NCBI GenBank assembly: GCA_032718475.1
Contig: JAUCBJ010007249.1
Location: forward strand, 1 to 44,837
Length of the DNA stretch: 44,837 nucleotides
Reading direction: 5' to 3'
DNA from: Nemertoderma westbladi
Taxonomy: Eukaryota; Xenacoelomorpha; Nemertodermatida; Nemertodermatidae
The translations under genes and the position numbers were made by a program. Shown here one piece after another: positions 21,682 through 31,600 of the stretch; within the stretch, counting starts at the first letter, position 1, and every line of letters starts with the position of its first letter. The notes beneath the pieces were generated by a model, which ran no database searches, was not told where the DNA came from, and saw nothing but the letters and a program-made list of their open reading frames with translations.

Positions 21682-21825
21682 GCGTTTCGGCAACTCATAG
21701 TCGCGTTTCGGCAACATGGTCACAAGACACAACATGGTCGCATTTCGGCAACTCATTGTTTCATTTCGGCAACTGTTAACAGGATGCGCTTAGACAAACT
21801 GATAGATGCGTTTCGGCAACTCGGT
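21682..21825. repeat. Short dispersed-tandem repeat GCGTTTCGGCAACTCAT
   Basis: Five copies of (G)C(G/A)TTTCGGCAAC(T) lie at about 21682, 21703, 21740, 21762 and 21809. The spacing is irregular (21 to 47 bp), unlike the large arrays. TTTCGGCAAC is invariant in all five. Confidence 0.85.
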
Positions 21826-22593
21826 AAAAAAGGCCAACTGGATACTGTATAGAGCCGACAATATAGAGATAGATGGAATCGTATCAATCGCATCGTATTA
21901 ACATATAGGGCACAGCAAATCAATTTATTTATACTATCCATCACTTTGTGGGATTTGGTCCTCTGAAGTTCACAAATAAATGCCAGATGCCAGCCAATGA
22001 ATGAAAAGGACACAAGCATACTTTGTCACCTTCCTGTGTATAAAAAATGATTTTCTTAATAATGACGTAAATCACGTAGAGTCTTCATTAAATAATCAGA
22101 AGAACCAAGTCCTCTTGTCTGCGATGTAGGAGATTTGGCATTGAGTTTAGAAGCGTGACTTTTGTGTGAATTCTACAGCGTATCAAAAACATTAGGCTAG
22201 TTGCATCTCATTAAAAGCGAGTTATTCCCTTAATCGACTGACAGATAAGTGCGACTATTTGAAACTGATACCCCGGAGGGACGGGAAAGGTTTCTTCCTG
22301 GGCTATTTTAATTAAATTACAAGTGAACTTATCGGATTACCACCGACAGTTGCTGTCGGTAAGTGACACCGCGGCACGTGTTACGATTGGTGCTTCCTTC
22401 AGCACAACCCCGAATGCCACCGAGCAAGCGTGATATTGAACAATAACTGCCGGTAGGCAACAACTACTGTAATAGGCCTATATTTTGAAGACATCTGTTT
22501 CATCCTTAAAAGCTACACCATTCTGTATTATTTATTTATTAATTAATATCATCATACATTATATCAGAAATAGAAGAAAATCATAATGTATTA
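21826..22593. other. Non-coding stretch
   Basis: No gene seen. A short hairpin ACCGACAG-TTG-CTGTCGGT lies near 22342-22360. Confidence 0.45.
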
Positions 22594-22766
22594 AAGTAAA
22601 AGTAAAGTAAAGTAAATTTTCTTCGGCCGCAAGGCCAGGGATTACGCACAAAGTCTAACACGACTTATTTACAGTGCGGTCCCCCCAGAACTTTACTCCC
22701 TAGAGGAAACTCCAGTACTTATTTAGCTACCACTCAAGGATGCAAGGCAGAGATGCGCCCTGGCTA
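22594..22766 (-). mobile_element. tRNA-derived SINE (family 2), copy 2, 5'-truncated
   Basis: The minus strand carries the same body as the copy at 15064-15160. It has TAGCCAGGGCG, CTTGCATCCTTGAGTGG, TAGCTAAATAAGTACTG and AGTAAAGTTCTGGGGGG. A 3' part follows, ending CTTGCGGCCGAAG and a tail of ACTTT repeats (22592-22616). The tRNA-like head is missing. Comparing the two copies shows which part is the family's conserved body. Confidence 0.7.
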
Positions 22767-22799
22767 TTACATTTATATTAAAGTATAGAGCATAATGAT

Positions 22800-24906
22800 G
22801 CTGACGACAGCAGGCAATCATCCCAGGCACGGAAATCGATCAACTTGCTTTCAGGGCGGAAAAACCAACCAACCACCAAGGTTAAGGCTGAATCACCCTC
22901 CGATCGCTTCAATGGTTGGAAGGCCCACTTTGAAAAGCTCCTCAATAATGACAGGGTGCCTGATACCTTTATAGAAGTAAACTGAGTCTGTACTCCCAGA
23001 TATTCCCATTGGCGATATCTCCTTTGCAGAAGTGAAGGCTGCTGCAAAGAGCATTAAGACCAATCGTGCCAGTGGAGTAGATGGTGTTCCCCCTGAGGTC
23101 TTTAAAATACCTGAGTGCTTAAAGCTCATCTATCCCATCATAGTAGACATGTACCGAACAACAAGAGTCCCACAAGAAATGAAAACAAATAAGTTGGTGC
23201 CAGTTCCCAAGAAGGGCAACCTAACACTCTATGGTTCTTTTCGGGGAATCTCATTGATCTCGATTGCTGCAAAGCTATACAATAGAATTCTATTAAATCG
23301 CACCAGGGATCCCATTGAGAGACTGCTCCATGGAAATCAGAATGGGTTCCGTAAAGGTCGTGGGACCATGGAGCACATTTTGGCACTTAGAAGGATAATT
23401 GAAGAGTTATCAAAAAAGAAAGAGAGGCATCTGGCTGTTATCATTATTGACTTCTTCAAGGCCTTTGATTCAGTCTCTCGCTCAAGTATGTTCAGCATAC
23501 TTTCATTATATGGGATTCCTGATGAAATTATTGCAGCAATCAGATCAGTATAAGCAATCATATCAGTATACGATGTTTCGACAACAGTTGTGTCTACTGT
23601 TGACACAGAACCATTTGAAGTGTTATGGGGCGTCCTCCAGGGAGACACACTTGCGCCATTCTTGTTCATAATTGTGGTTGACTATGTTCTACGCATGTCC
23701 TTAGATCATCATAATGATGATGGGGTGATGATAACTCCACCTACTGGCTCCAGAAGTCGAGGAAATCCTGCCAAGTACCTAACTGATCTAGACTTTGCTG
23801 ATGACTTAGGAATACTCTCAGAATCACTAAAGGGAGCCCAACGGCTCCTCAGCTCATTAGAACATGCTGCTTCTAGTGTTGGTCTTTTTATTAACTCCAG
23901 AAAGACCAAAATTCTGACAGTTAACTTTGAAAGTCCTCAGCAAGTCTCTGATCGGATGAGCATAAGCTCAAAGGATGGTATGCTTGAGCATGTGGACGAC
24001 TTCTGTTACCTGGGATCATGGATCCGGAAGTCAGGTGAGGACCTTCGAATACGTAAGGGAAAGGCATGGGCAGCCTTGAATGGGCTTCCAGGATTTGGAA
24101 GTCACAGAGAATTAATTGGAAACTTAAGGTCCGATTATTTAGAGCAACAGTAGTTCCAGTACTCCTCTATGGGAGTCCATGCTGGGCTCTAACTGCTGAG
24201 GACACCAAATCTTTGCATTTATAGGAAGGGATCTAGGGGTCTTAACCTCAAATGATGATAAGTTTATTTTACCAAAAATAACTTATCTTTTATTGGCGCA
24301 ATTGTAAGACAAATCCCATCACATGCGTACAAAAATGCGTATAAAAATGGCAGCTGGATTTGAAATTAAAACTCCATATAAAATAAAACTCCACGTAAAA
24401 TAAACTTATCATTCGAGGTTAAGACCCCTAGATCCCTTCCTATAAATGTACAATAACAAACACCTCGAAAACTTGCCAACACATTGTTACTATCAATAAT
24501 AAATATCTTAGGATGGCACATTCACAAGAATGAGACGCCGGGTTCATTGTGACAAGTACAATACACACATCTCCAACCAGAAACTATATAACTTTAGAGG
24601 TGTCTCATTGGTTCCCCCAAGCTTGACACTAGAACAAAATCGCCTCCGCTTTGCAGGACATTGCTTTCGCCGTGAGGACCAGCCAGTGCATAATCTTGTA
24701 CTTTGGCAGCCTCATGGAGTGAATAAGCATGGTGGACAGCCTATGACTTTCTTGAGACGCACCTTAAAGGGCATTGGCCTTGAAGATGCGGATGATCTAG
24801 CAAATGTCTTGGGTAATAGGGAGTTGTGGCGGCGCAATTTAGTCGACAAGCCGACACAGCATTCTTAAAAATGCAGCTGCAATGCAGCATGCCGATCCTA
24901 GTAGTA
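22800..24906 (+). pseudogene. Second LINE family: broken RT gene with 3' end
   Basis: A plus-strand non-LTR element, dead and interrupted. In order: a linker with RFNGWKAHFEKLLNN (about 22910-22955); a stop and frameshift near 22980; RT blocks at 23032-23553 (SGVDGVPPEVF, FRGISLISIAAKLYNRI, GNQNGFRKGRGT, IIIDFFKAFDSV); a stop at 23551-23553; more RT from 23590 (GVLQGDTLAPFLFI, catalytic FADD at 23793-23804); a conserved VDDFCYLGSWI; then a frameshift. A 233-bp TIR element is inserted at 24216-24448. The C-terminal domain resumes at 24530-24868 (RLRFAGHCFRRED, MTFLRRTLKGIGLEDADD, RELWRRN). The 'LQGDTLAPFLF' and 'RLRFAGHC' blocks belong to a LINE group common in marine invertebrates. The 3' end has a TAG-repeat tail. 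Confidence 0.88.
24216..24448. mobile_element. 233-bp MITE with about 50-bp terminal inverted repeats
   Basis: The left end CATTTATAGGAAGGGATCTA continues through GGGGTCTTAACCTCAAATGATGATAA. The right end mirrors it almost perfectly, with TTATCATTCGAGGTT and TAGATCCCTTCCTATAAATG. There is no coding capacity. It sits inside the RT/C-terminal junction of the LINE (after SLHL codons), so it is younger than that LINE. The exact ends and target duplication cannot be separated from the palindromic CATTTATA/TATAAATG edge. Confidence 0.85.
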
Positions 24907-24962
24907 GTAGGTAGCAGTAGTAGTATAGTACAGTAGTAGTATAAAGCATATATATATATATA
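24896..24962. repeat. (TAG)n and (TA)n tract at LINE 3' end
   Basis: TAGTAGTAGGTAGCAGTAGTAG is followed by AGTAGTAGTATAAAGC and a TA run. It directly follows the LINE's GCCGATCC end and is probably its microsatellite tail. The nested copy at 41253-41421 ends at the same place (CCTAGTAGT). Confidence 0.75.
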
Positions 24963-26810
24963 AGCAGCAAATATAAATAATAATCATAGTCATATAATAA
25001 AATAATCCAAAAGTGTTGTACATGGTTAAAAATATATTCTATAGTACTTCCTTTTAGAAAGATGTGTCATTTTATCCAATAATTAGTTGTGGATAAAAAG
25101 ACATATATGGAATGTTCTAAGGTATAAATTTGGTGACCAGGTTGTACAGGACGAACGGAACGAGTTTGCAGTAGAAACGAGTATCCATCTGCCATAAATT
25201 ACTAATTACTCTCACAGTTTCGAGACTTTGCATAGTTATAAAGGTCGTCAGTCCGCGTTCAAGAAAAACAAATTTGAGCAAAACAGGAAGAACGCAACGA
25301 GGCTAATGAAAGAGGCGAGTATTGTAAAACTAAAAATATAATACTTAACTTAAATAGCCTTAGTCCATTTTTTTACATGGCTCTTGTGCTGCGCGAAGGC
25401 CAAACATCGTGGTTTTATTTACCAACAATAAAATATATAGGCAGGCACAAGTGTGAACAATAGTAACAAAGGGAAGATCATCATGGTTTTATATGTTCCT
25501 CACACCACAATAACAATACTAATATTTGTTTATCAACTTTTATGAAAAATGCAAGTTAGTCATTATTGTAACGTCTCGATTGTAGGCAGAAGTAGCGGTA
25601 ATCTTCAAAACATCAAAATATATATATCTATCTCACTGGCATTATGCTATTTGTTTTCGGCTGACTATACTCATTGTTTCTGTATACATATTATTTTAAA
25701 ATTCCAACCTACTGTATAAGATAATGATACGCCTTTGCGCCTTTGAGAGTATTTGTCAGATTCATATTGAATTATTCATAAATAGGCTTCCAAGATTCAA
25801 TATACAACAAACAGCTCAAACAGCTCAAACATCAGAATTATTCATTATCATTCATGCAAAAATACTACTGTCCATTTTTGTAAGGCCTGTTTGTATAACT
25901 TGTACATAAGGAGTTTGAGGTTTGTTGTGACTGACTATGCATATTGCATTTGCATTTTGCATTCAATCCCGTAAGTATTAGATACGCTTGTGACAATATA
26001 TGTCAGATTTATATTGAATTATTTATGAACTGTTGATAAAATTGACTTTACCATTTTCATTATCAACATCGCATACCCAAACATCAGAATTACTTATTAT
26101 ATATCTTTAAATATCACTGAATCCGTTTTTTAAGATCAGGTATATTACATACTGCGCAGTGTTGGCCTATATATTACTCAGAAAGAAATGCGCAAACAAT
26201 TTTAACTAATATACTTAACAATAGCAATGTAAAGCAAGCTTCAGGTAGCATCTCTGCAGGGTGATGCAGGCCTCTATGTTCAGTTCGGTAGGATAACTAC
26301 GTATGTAGTCTCTAGAAACAGCCATCTTAAAAAAACAAAAGTTAGCTAAAATGTGTTCTAGAACAATTATTGCCTTGTGAATTAGAAATAACGAAAAACA
26401 CATATAAATAATAAATAATAAACATTAATATTTTTGTTAGTTTAGAGAAAATAAAAGAGAGAAATAAAAATACAAAATATTTGATTTTACAATTATTATT
26501 TTCAATATTTTCATAAAATACTAGCTAGCATAAAAATATTTGATAGCTACCATAATATTGTGTGAAGGTCCAACTATGTTCTAGAAATTCAATTCAATTT
26601 CAATATATTTAATCAATCAAGTTGATATAAGATAATGTGTCAGTAAACATAGGAACATAATATTAAGAAATTAGCTTTACAAGTTTAAAGTAACGAATAC
26701 AAATCGGCCGGCGCGCTAATAAAAGTTCATCTTTGCTTAAATTACAGTTAGGTAATAAAAACCAAAAACTGGTTCAAACCAATTGAGGTTAGATATCCGC
26801 GCTTAACGTG
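24963..26810. other. AT-rich non-coding region with a diverged duplication
   Basis: No gene recognised. Two related segments, about 25690-25945 and 25960-26180, share GTCAGATT(C/T)ATATTGAATTATT and CAAACATCAGAATTA(T/C)T in the same order about 240 bp apart. This indicates an old tandem duplication. Confidence 0.5.
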
Positions 26811-27242
26811 TTAAACCGTTCCGTCACTTGAGTCGATTCCAAAATATTCCAAGATTTTCTCGTGCTTCCGACCAAATGATAATCCTGACAGTTCGAATGT
26901 GGCTTTAATAAAATCCGTGTTATTCATATCATTTGTCGATGCTGGTCCATTAGTTATACTTTCTAGAATTTCATTTTTCGAATATTCGTAATAAACCATG
27001 GATTTTAATGTGGGGCACGGGAATTCTCTGAGACATTTCCAAAAAGTAGAACCTAAGCCCTTATAATTGCGGGTTACATCGTTCAGCAGCAGATTGCTTT
27101 TGAGAACTTTTTGTATTGTTTGATTAGGACATTTATTAGCACGAATTAGTAGACGCGCTGCTGATCGGAAAGCTTCCACATCTAAGTCATTCGTGTCAAA
27201 TAAGGAAAGAATGGTAGAGTTACTGGCATAATTACGACTACC
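26811..27242 (-). CDS. Probable last exon of an unrecognised gene
   Basis: The minus-strand frame is open from just after a TAA at 27243-27245 to a stop at 26811-26813, about 143 residues. It looks like real protein: balanced composition, amphipathic segments, and words such as VEAFRSAARLLIRANK, GLGSTFWKCLREFPCPTLK and FGRKHEKILEYFGID. There is no ATG near its left end; the codon at 27179 is GTG. I therefore read it as a terminal coding exon whose acceptor lies around 27225-27245, with the rest of the gene elsewhere. The 5' part would lie upstream on the minus strand, beyond the BEL insertion at 27664. I do not recognise the family and assign no function. A decayed transposon fragment is the alternative. 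Confidence 0.45.
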   Translation of the reverse strand, partial: GSRNYASNSTILSLFDTNDLDVEAFRSAARLLIRANKCPNQTIQKVLKSNLLLNDVTRNYKGLGSTFWKCLREFPCPTLKSMVYYEYSKNEILESITNGPASTNDMNNTDFIKATFELSGLSFGRKHEKILEYFGIDSSDGTV

Positions 27243-27245
27243 TTA

Positions 27246-27658
27246 AGTGCCAGTGCCAAATTAGGTTGCCAAATTAGGCAACGAAATGCGAAATCACAAC
27301 CTATTTGATGGAACATACAGGTACTATCTCTCCATACGCTATAATAATGGAAAGATATATTTAAATTTACTTGGAATCAAAAATAGCACCTTCTAGCCAT
27401 CCAATGACACCAAAATTGCTGCAAATCGTTAATATGGAGCTGCACTATAAAAAAAAAAATAAAATTCTATAGGGCAACTTGTACTAGAATACCTGTTTAC
27501 ATGAGGCAACATTTTATGCTACTTGTTCAGCAACTAGCAACTTAATTTTTACTTTTTCGGTAACTTTTTTTTACAGCAACTTTGTGTTTACATGAAGCAC
27601 CTTGATCGGACACCTGAGTTGCTCACCAAGTCGCTGAGAAAGTTTCTCAAAAAGTTCC
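27246..27658. other. Non-coding flank of the BEL insertion
   Basis: AT-rich. The words GTTTACATGA and GCAAC recur (about 27495-27600), but I recognise no element or gene. Confidence 0.4.
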
Positions 27659-27663
27659 CACGT
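27659..27663. repeat. Target-site duplication, left copy (CACGT)
   Basis: The five bases directly outside the low-coordinate LTR are CACGT, identical to 43883-43887 outside the other LTR. A 5-bp duplication is typical of BEL/Pao integrases. Confidence 0.9.
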
Positions 27664-28820
27664 TGTTTGCGCTTTTAAGACCTTTGACAGTTTAACCTGC
27701 CAAATTAGGATGTCTTTTGGATGATATATATTCTTTAGCTTATGACGAGTATTTGATACACTACATTAGCCGAAGCCAGTCTATGCGCAATCATTCACCC
27801 GCTGGATATACCCGGGAGACTGAATTCGGAGCTTAATGATTGATGGTGTAAGCCTACCGTATTATTCGACTGATCGTAATATATAATCTCTGACAAATAT
27901 TATTCACTTTCGGGAAATATTAACAGTTCCTTTAGGACGTGGCGCTCTAAATATGTAAACAGAGTTATGACTTAAACTAGACACAACGAAAAGGCTATAG
28001 ATTTACGTATATGGCGCATTCTTTAGGAGATGCTTTGTTATCAGTTACAATCATACACAATGCTGCACAATACTGCACACTAATCTGCCGACCTTCACTA
28101 AATTTAGTCACGTATAAAGAGAGCAACAGACAATTTATGTTGGGCATATGAAATAGCATTAGATTCACTTCAAACCACTTAACATAGGTCGCAATCGTTT
28201 ATCTGTAACCGGTCTCTCTAACCTTTAGTATATCAAGAAGGTGGGGTGTCTGACTGTTGATCAGTATTCCGATATAATATTTCATCAACAAATATAATGA
28301 ACAACAGACAGCAAAAGCAGTAATATTAAGGTATGAATTGTTTAGTTATGATTTGATATAGTTCGATAAGTAAGATAACAGATATACGTTCTATAATTAA
28401 GCCTACTAATGTAAAGCTAAAGAATGCTGATATACGGAGGTGCCAAAAGCCGATGTTCTTAGGCTCTGGGCAAAAACACAACACCGAACTACTGAGTTTC
28501 TGTATCCACCTCCAACACAGAGACAAAAAACGCTCTGATTGGTCAACCGAACCACGAGAGAACAAAGAAACAAAGAAATGTCGACGTGGCAATATCAGCT
28601 GTTAGCCGTCGTCATGGTATCGACACTGTTTTCAAGAGTATCTAGCTTATCGCGTCACGAGATTGCGGATTATGTCCTCTAAAGTACAAATACAGAAGAA
28701 ATGACCCTCATGTCCTCCAAAACACCAGTACGGCAAGGACACGGCCTTTTTATGCCTGGTAAACCAACTACAGAGTACTTTAAGGGAAAATAACCGGTTA
28801 ATGACGCAAAAGCTTTTTCA
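27664..28820 (-). repeat. 3' LTR of the BEL element
   Basis: 1157 bp. On the element's strand it starts TGAAAAAGC and ends GCGCAAACA. It differs from the other LTR at only five positions (27814, 28256, 28620, 28732, 28818) and has no indels. An 88-residue open frame inside (28326-28592) is repeated in the other LTR and resembles no protein known to me. Promoter elements could not be assigned with confidence. Confidence 0.97.
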
Positions 28821-28830
28821 CCGCTCCCAG
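28821..28830 (-). promoter_or_regulatory. Candidate polypurine tract
   Basis: On the element strand, CTGGGAGCGG directly precedes the TG of the 3' LTR. Position and purine richness fit the plus-strand priming site of LTR elements. It is short and interrupted by one C. Confidence 0.5.
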
Positions 28831-28898
28831 AAAATGGGATTTAAGTCTATAAAATATAACAAAACACAGTTTCTAAAATATAAAAATACTCTAAACAG

Positions 28899-29773
28899 TT
28901 AGTCTTTCTTACGCGGACGGCGTTTACGCAGCCTTTTGAGGCTAGCAAGAGTCCTTTTCTCTTTGGGGCGAGCCACTTTACTAGGAGGGCTATAAATCCT
29001 GGGTGAAGGGTGCAATATGATTGCATCAGAAGGTGTAGGATTATGGTCGGGGTATCCGCCGTTTCGATATGCTTCTCCTCGAGCTGATTTTCCTCCGCTC
29101 GTAGCTGGATACGTTCATCCAAAAACTCTCGCAGAGAATGGGGTTGTCTAAGTTCGATATCTTCTTAGAGATTCTGGATTTCACGATCGAACTGAGATAA
29201 AGACAATTCGTTTATCGCTTGGACTTGCTGTTACAACTTACGTTTATCTGAACAAACGCAGGTTTCCTTTCTGATCTTTGTATAATAGCTTTTAACTCGT
29301 TTGGTACAACGTTCTCCGCCACTTTGGTGACAGGTTATATCATGTTAAGCCGGGGCGATGGTAAGGGTTAAACGGCGATATTAAATGTCCACTATAAATC
29401 CGGTTAGGTAGAATGGGCTAATCTCTAGGAAGCCCACAACTGGGGTGCCACCGACTAATTGTTCAGGTAACACTAGATCTTTGAGCAGTGAGTACAGCTC
29501 GGGAGGATCCGTCATACTAATAGGATCAAGAGTCTGAAGTCTCACTAGGGAATGAGGAGTTCTGATCGAGAATTCCGAAACTCTGATCATTGGTTTATTT
29601 AAGGATCGTCTGAGTCGAACGAGCGTAGGTGATACATCGAACAAGTTTCGCTCGAAATTCCCGTAAGTATAGCGAGTAAAACCGTGTTTAAAGCAACGTC
29701 TCCGCGGATGTTTATGTCTTTCCGTTTGTTGGTTGGGTCTTGGGCATTCATCGCAATAATACCAAAAACGCAC
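28899..29773 (-). pseudogene. Downstream accessory open frames of BEL element (broken)
   Basis: Protein-like sequence continues past the 273-residue ORF in other frames. One frame (29381-29773) gives 130 residues with a CDECP...H..H...C..H cluster. The same frame goes on after its stop with Cys-containing and Glu/Gln-rich stretches interrupted by several stops (KRKL, QFDREIQNL, EENQLEEKHIE). Near the end a third frame gives a Ser/Pro then Lys/Arg-rich tail (YSPPSKVARPKEK, LRKRRPRKKD) ending at 28899-28901. The simplest reading is one longer gene broken by frameshifts and nonsense changes; splicing or several short genes are alternatives. No family is recognised, and I see no membrane span that would suggest an envelope protein. 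Confidence 0.35.
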
Positions 29774-30420
29774 GTCTTGTAGGGGAAACGCGAGTGATCT
29801 CTCTCCAGCTTACAATATTCCTCCATCCGTTCGAAGTTATCCGGTACAACAGGTAGCGATCGATCGGCGGTAAGATACATCATAGTGGAATAGAGCCGTT
29901 TGAGTTCTACCATGCGGTCATGATGTATACCTTGAGGATATCGAGTTTCTAGATTCTGTTGACTGGTAATATCGAGATAGGTTTCTCTCAAGCATTCCAG
30001 GTATTTGGTGGAGTCGCTGCGTTTATCCGGCTCTTCGACATCTGCACTTTCGAGTCGGTTTCGAATGGAATTTTCGTGTTCGAGTCTCAGTTTATCGTTC
30101 CGCTTCCGCTGGGTATGATATTTAAATAAAACCATTTCCCTTTCGGTGTCTATATCGTTCGTATCGTGTAGGTCGATAGGATGACCAGTAGTTAAGAAGT
30201 CCACATACGTACCATTACGATGCGTATAGCGAGCGGTGAATTTTCTATAGTCCAACTCACGCGTGAGCTGCTCTTGGGACATTGGCGGTTTGATATAACA
30301 ACCATCGTCCTCCGCAGCAGTTGGACCAGCGTCGCCGCGTATCAAGCTATCAACAAACGCTTGTAAAGGTAGAGTATATCGCTCCCTGATGCCAAGATCA
30401 TCTTCTATCAACTCAATCAT
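29599..30420 (-). CDS. BEL element accessory ORF (273 aa), unknown
   Basis: An ATG-started frame (30418-30420) lies on the element strand, 1.7 kb downstream of the Gag-Pol stop. It is highly charged (many Glu, Asp, Arg) and mostly helical in character. Words include LTRELDYRKFTARYTHRNGT, EREMVLFKYHTQRKRNDKLR and RMVELKRLYSTMMYLTADRS. There is no signal peptide, clear transmembrane helix or motif I recognise. It ends in an Asp-rich FDSDDP. It overlaps the 29381-29773 frame by 175 nt. Most BEL elements have no gene here; a few carry an envelope-like third ORF, which this does not resemble. It may be a captured host gene or an element-specific protein, probably expressed from a spliced RNA. Confidence 0.5.
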   Translation of the reverse strand: MIELIEDDLGIRERYTLPLQAFVDSLIRGDAGPTAAEDDGCYIKPPMSQEQLTRELDYRKFTARYTHRNGTYVDFLTTGHPIDLHDTNDIDTEREMVLFKYHTQRKRNDKLRLEHENSIRNRLESADVEEPDKRSDSTKYLECLRETYLDITSQQNLETRYPQGIHHDRMVELKRLYSTMMYLTADRSLPVVPDNFERMEEYCKLERDHSRFPYKTCVFGIIAMNAQDPTNKRKDINIRGDVALNTVLLAILTGISSETCSMYHLRSFDSDDP

Positions 30421-31207
30421 ATCTGCTATATAAGTTTATCCATATTATAATGAGTTTATATTTAGGCGAGCGGGCATCGCTGCCTACCCCTCTCTGCCCC
30501 CGGACAGTGCGAGATCCTCAGCGCTGGTGTACTTTCGCCGATGTGCCTATCGCCAACGTCGTAGCTGCACAACGACTACAACAACCAGCACGAGCCACTC
30601 CACCGTCCGTCCCAAAGGCTTAGATATACTTCAGGTTCTTACTGGAGAGTTAGGGTTACTTTCACAATTGCGACTCGCTACTGTAAACACACCTTAGTAG
30701 TAACATTCACCTACAAACGCACAAATTCCACGTAACTGTCACAAATTGTACACATTCTATCACACATTCGGGTCATTTGTCCGTTAGTCAAGTGCCTTCC
30801 AGAATGTCACGTTGTTATTATGTATCTTTAGATACTAGCAGTGCGCTATTTATTCCCTATGCTATTCAATGGGGCATGCTTTCTATTGTTCTTTTAACTC
30901 ACTTCTAATTCTAGCGTGGTTGTTGCCATGGTGACATTATGGAAAGCTAGCGGTAGAATTAGGGTAATTCTCATGCATACAGATCTGGGATGCTATTTAA
31001 TAGGAATTCTTTAATGGTCAATATCCCCTTTATACATGATTCTATGAATTTTATCGGCTATTGACTATGCATTGGAGATTCTCGCACACAAATACACTTA
31101 ATAGAGTGAATCTCCGCTCCCATGATCTATTAATTAATGGAATTTTGGGAATGTTATAAATTGTACAAAATGACAATTTATTAAATTCATTGAAATATAT
31201 GAATTTA

Positions 31208-31260
31208 AATTTATTCCCGTAAATTTTATTATTAAATAATAAAATTTACGGGAATAAATT
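31208..31260. repeat. Perfect palindrome, 26-bp arms
   Basis: Arms 31208-31233 and 31235-31260 are exact reverse complements around one A (31234). The core is ATTCCCGTAAATTTTATTAT. It lies in the untranslated tail of the BEL element and would fold into a strong RNA hairpin. Confidence 0.9.
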
Positions 31261-31296
31261 AAATTTTTTAATTAAATTTTAATGTTAAATTGACAC

Positions 31297-31600
31297 AATT
31301 TGATTCCAGAACGTGTCTGGGGACTTGGATCCTTGATTCTAGGAATTTTGTCCTTTTAAGAGTATCGGTAAGTGCTACGATATCTTAATCGACTAGAATT
31401 TTAAAGGATCTGATATTTGACAGATTTTGTAAATATTAATAATTAATATTTAGGATGGGCACCAGTTTATTCCAGAACTTGTCTGGGGACGTTAACCACT
31501 GATTCTAGAATTTTGTCTTTCAAGTATATCGGTGGGTGCCGCGATATCTTAATCGACTAGAATTGCAGATGGTCAAAGGGTTTAACAGATTTATTTTGCG
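31297..31600. repeat. Diverged tandem duplication, 166-bp shift
   Basis: Copy 1 (from about 31302) and copy 2 (from about 31468) share, in order, TTCCAGAAC(G/T)TGTCTGGGGAC, TGATTCTAG, AATTTTGTC, TATCGGT and the fully conserved CGATATCTTAATCGACTAGA. The flanks are more diverged. Confidence 0.8.

Noticed and set aside
28326-28592. 88-residue frame, repeated at 43388-43654
   Set aside because: It lies inside the LTRs, is duplicated only because the LTRs are, and resembles no protein.
29381-30420. BEL accessory ORF as an envelope gene
   Set aside because: No signal peptide, fusion-like hydrophobic segment or transmembrane anchor is visible; the products are charged.
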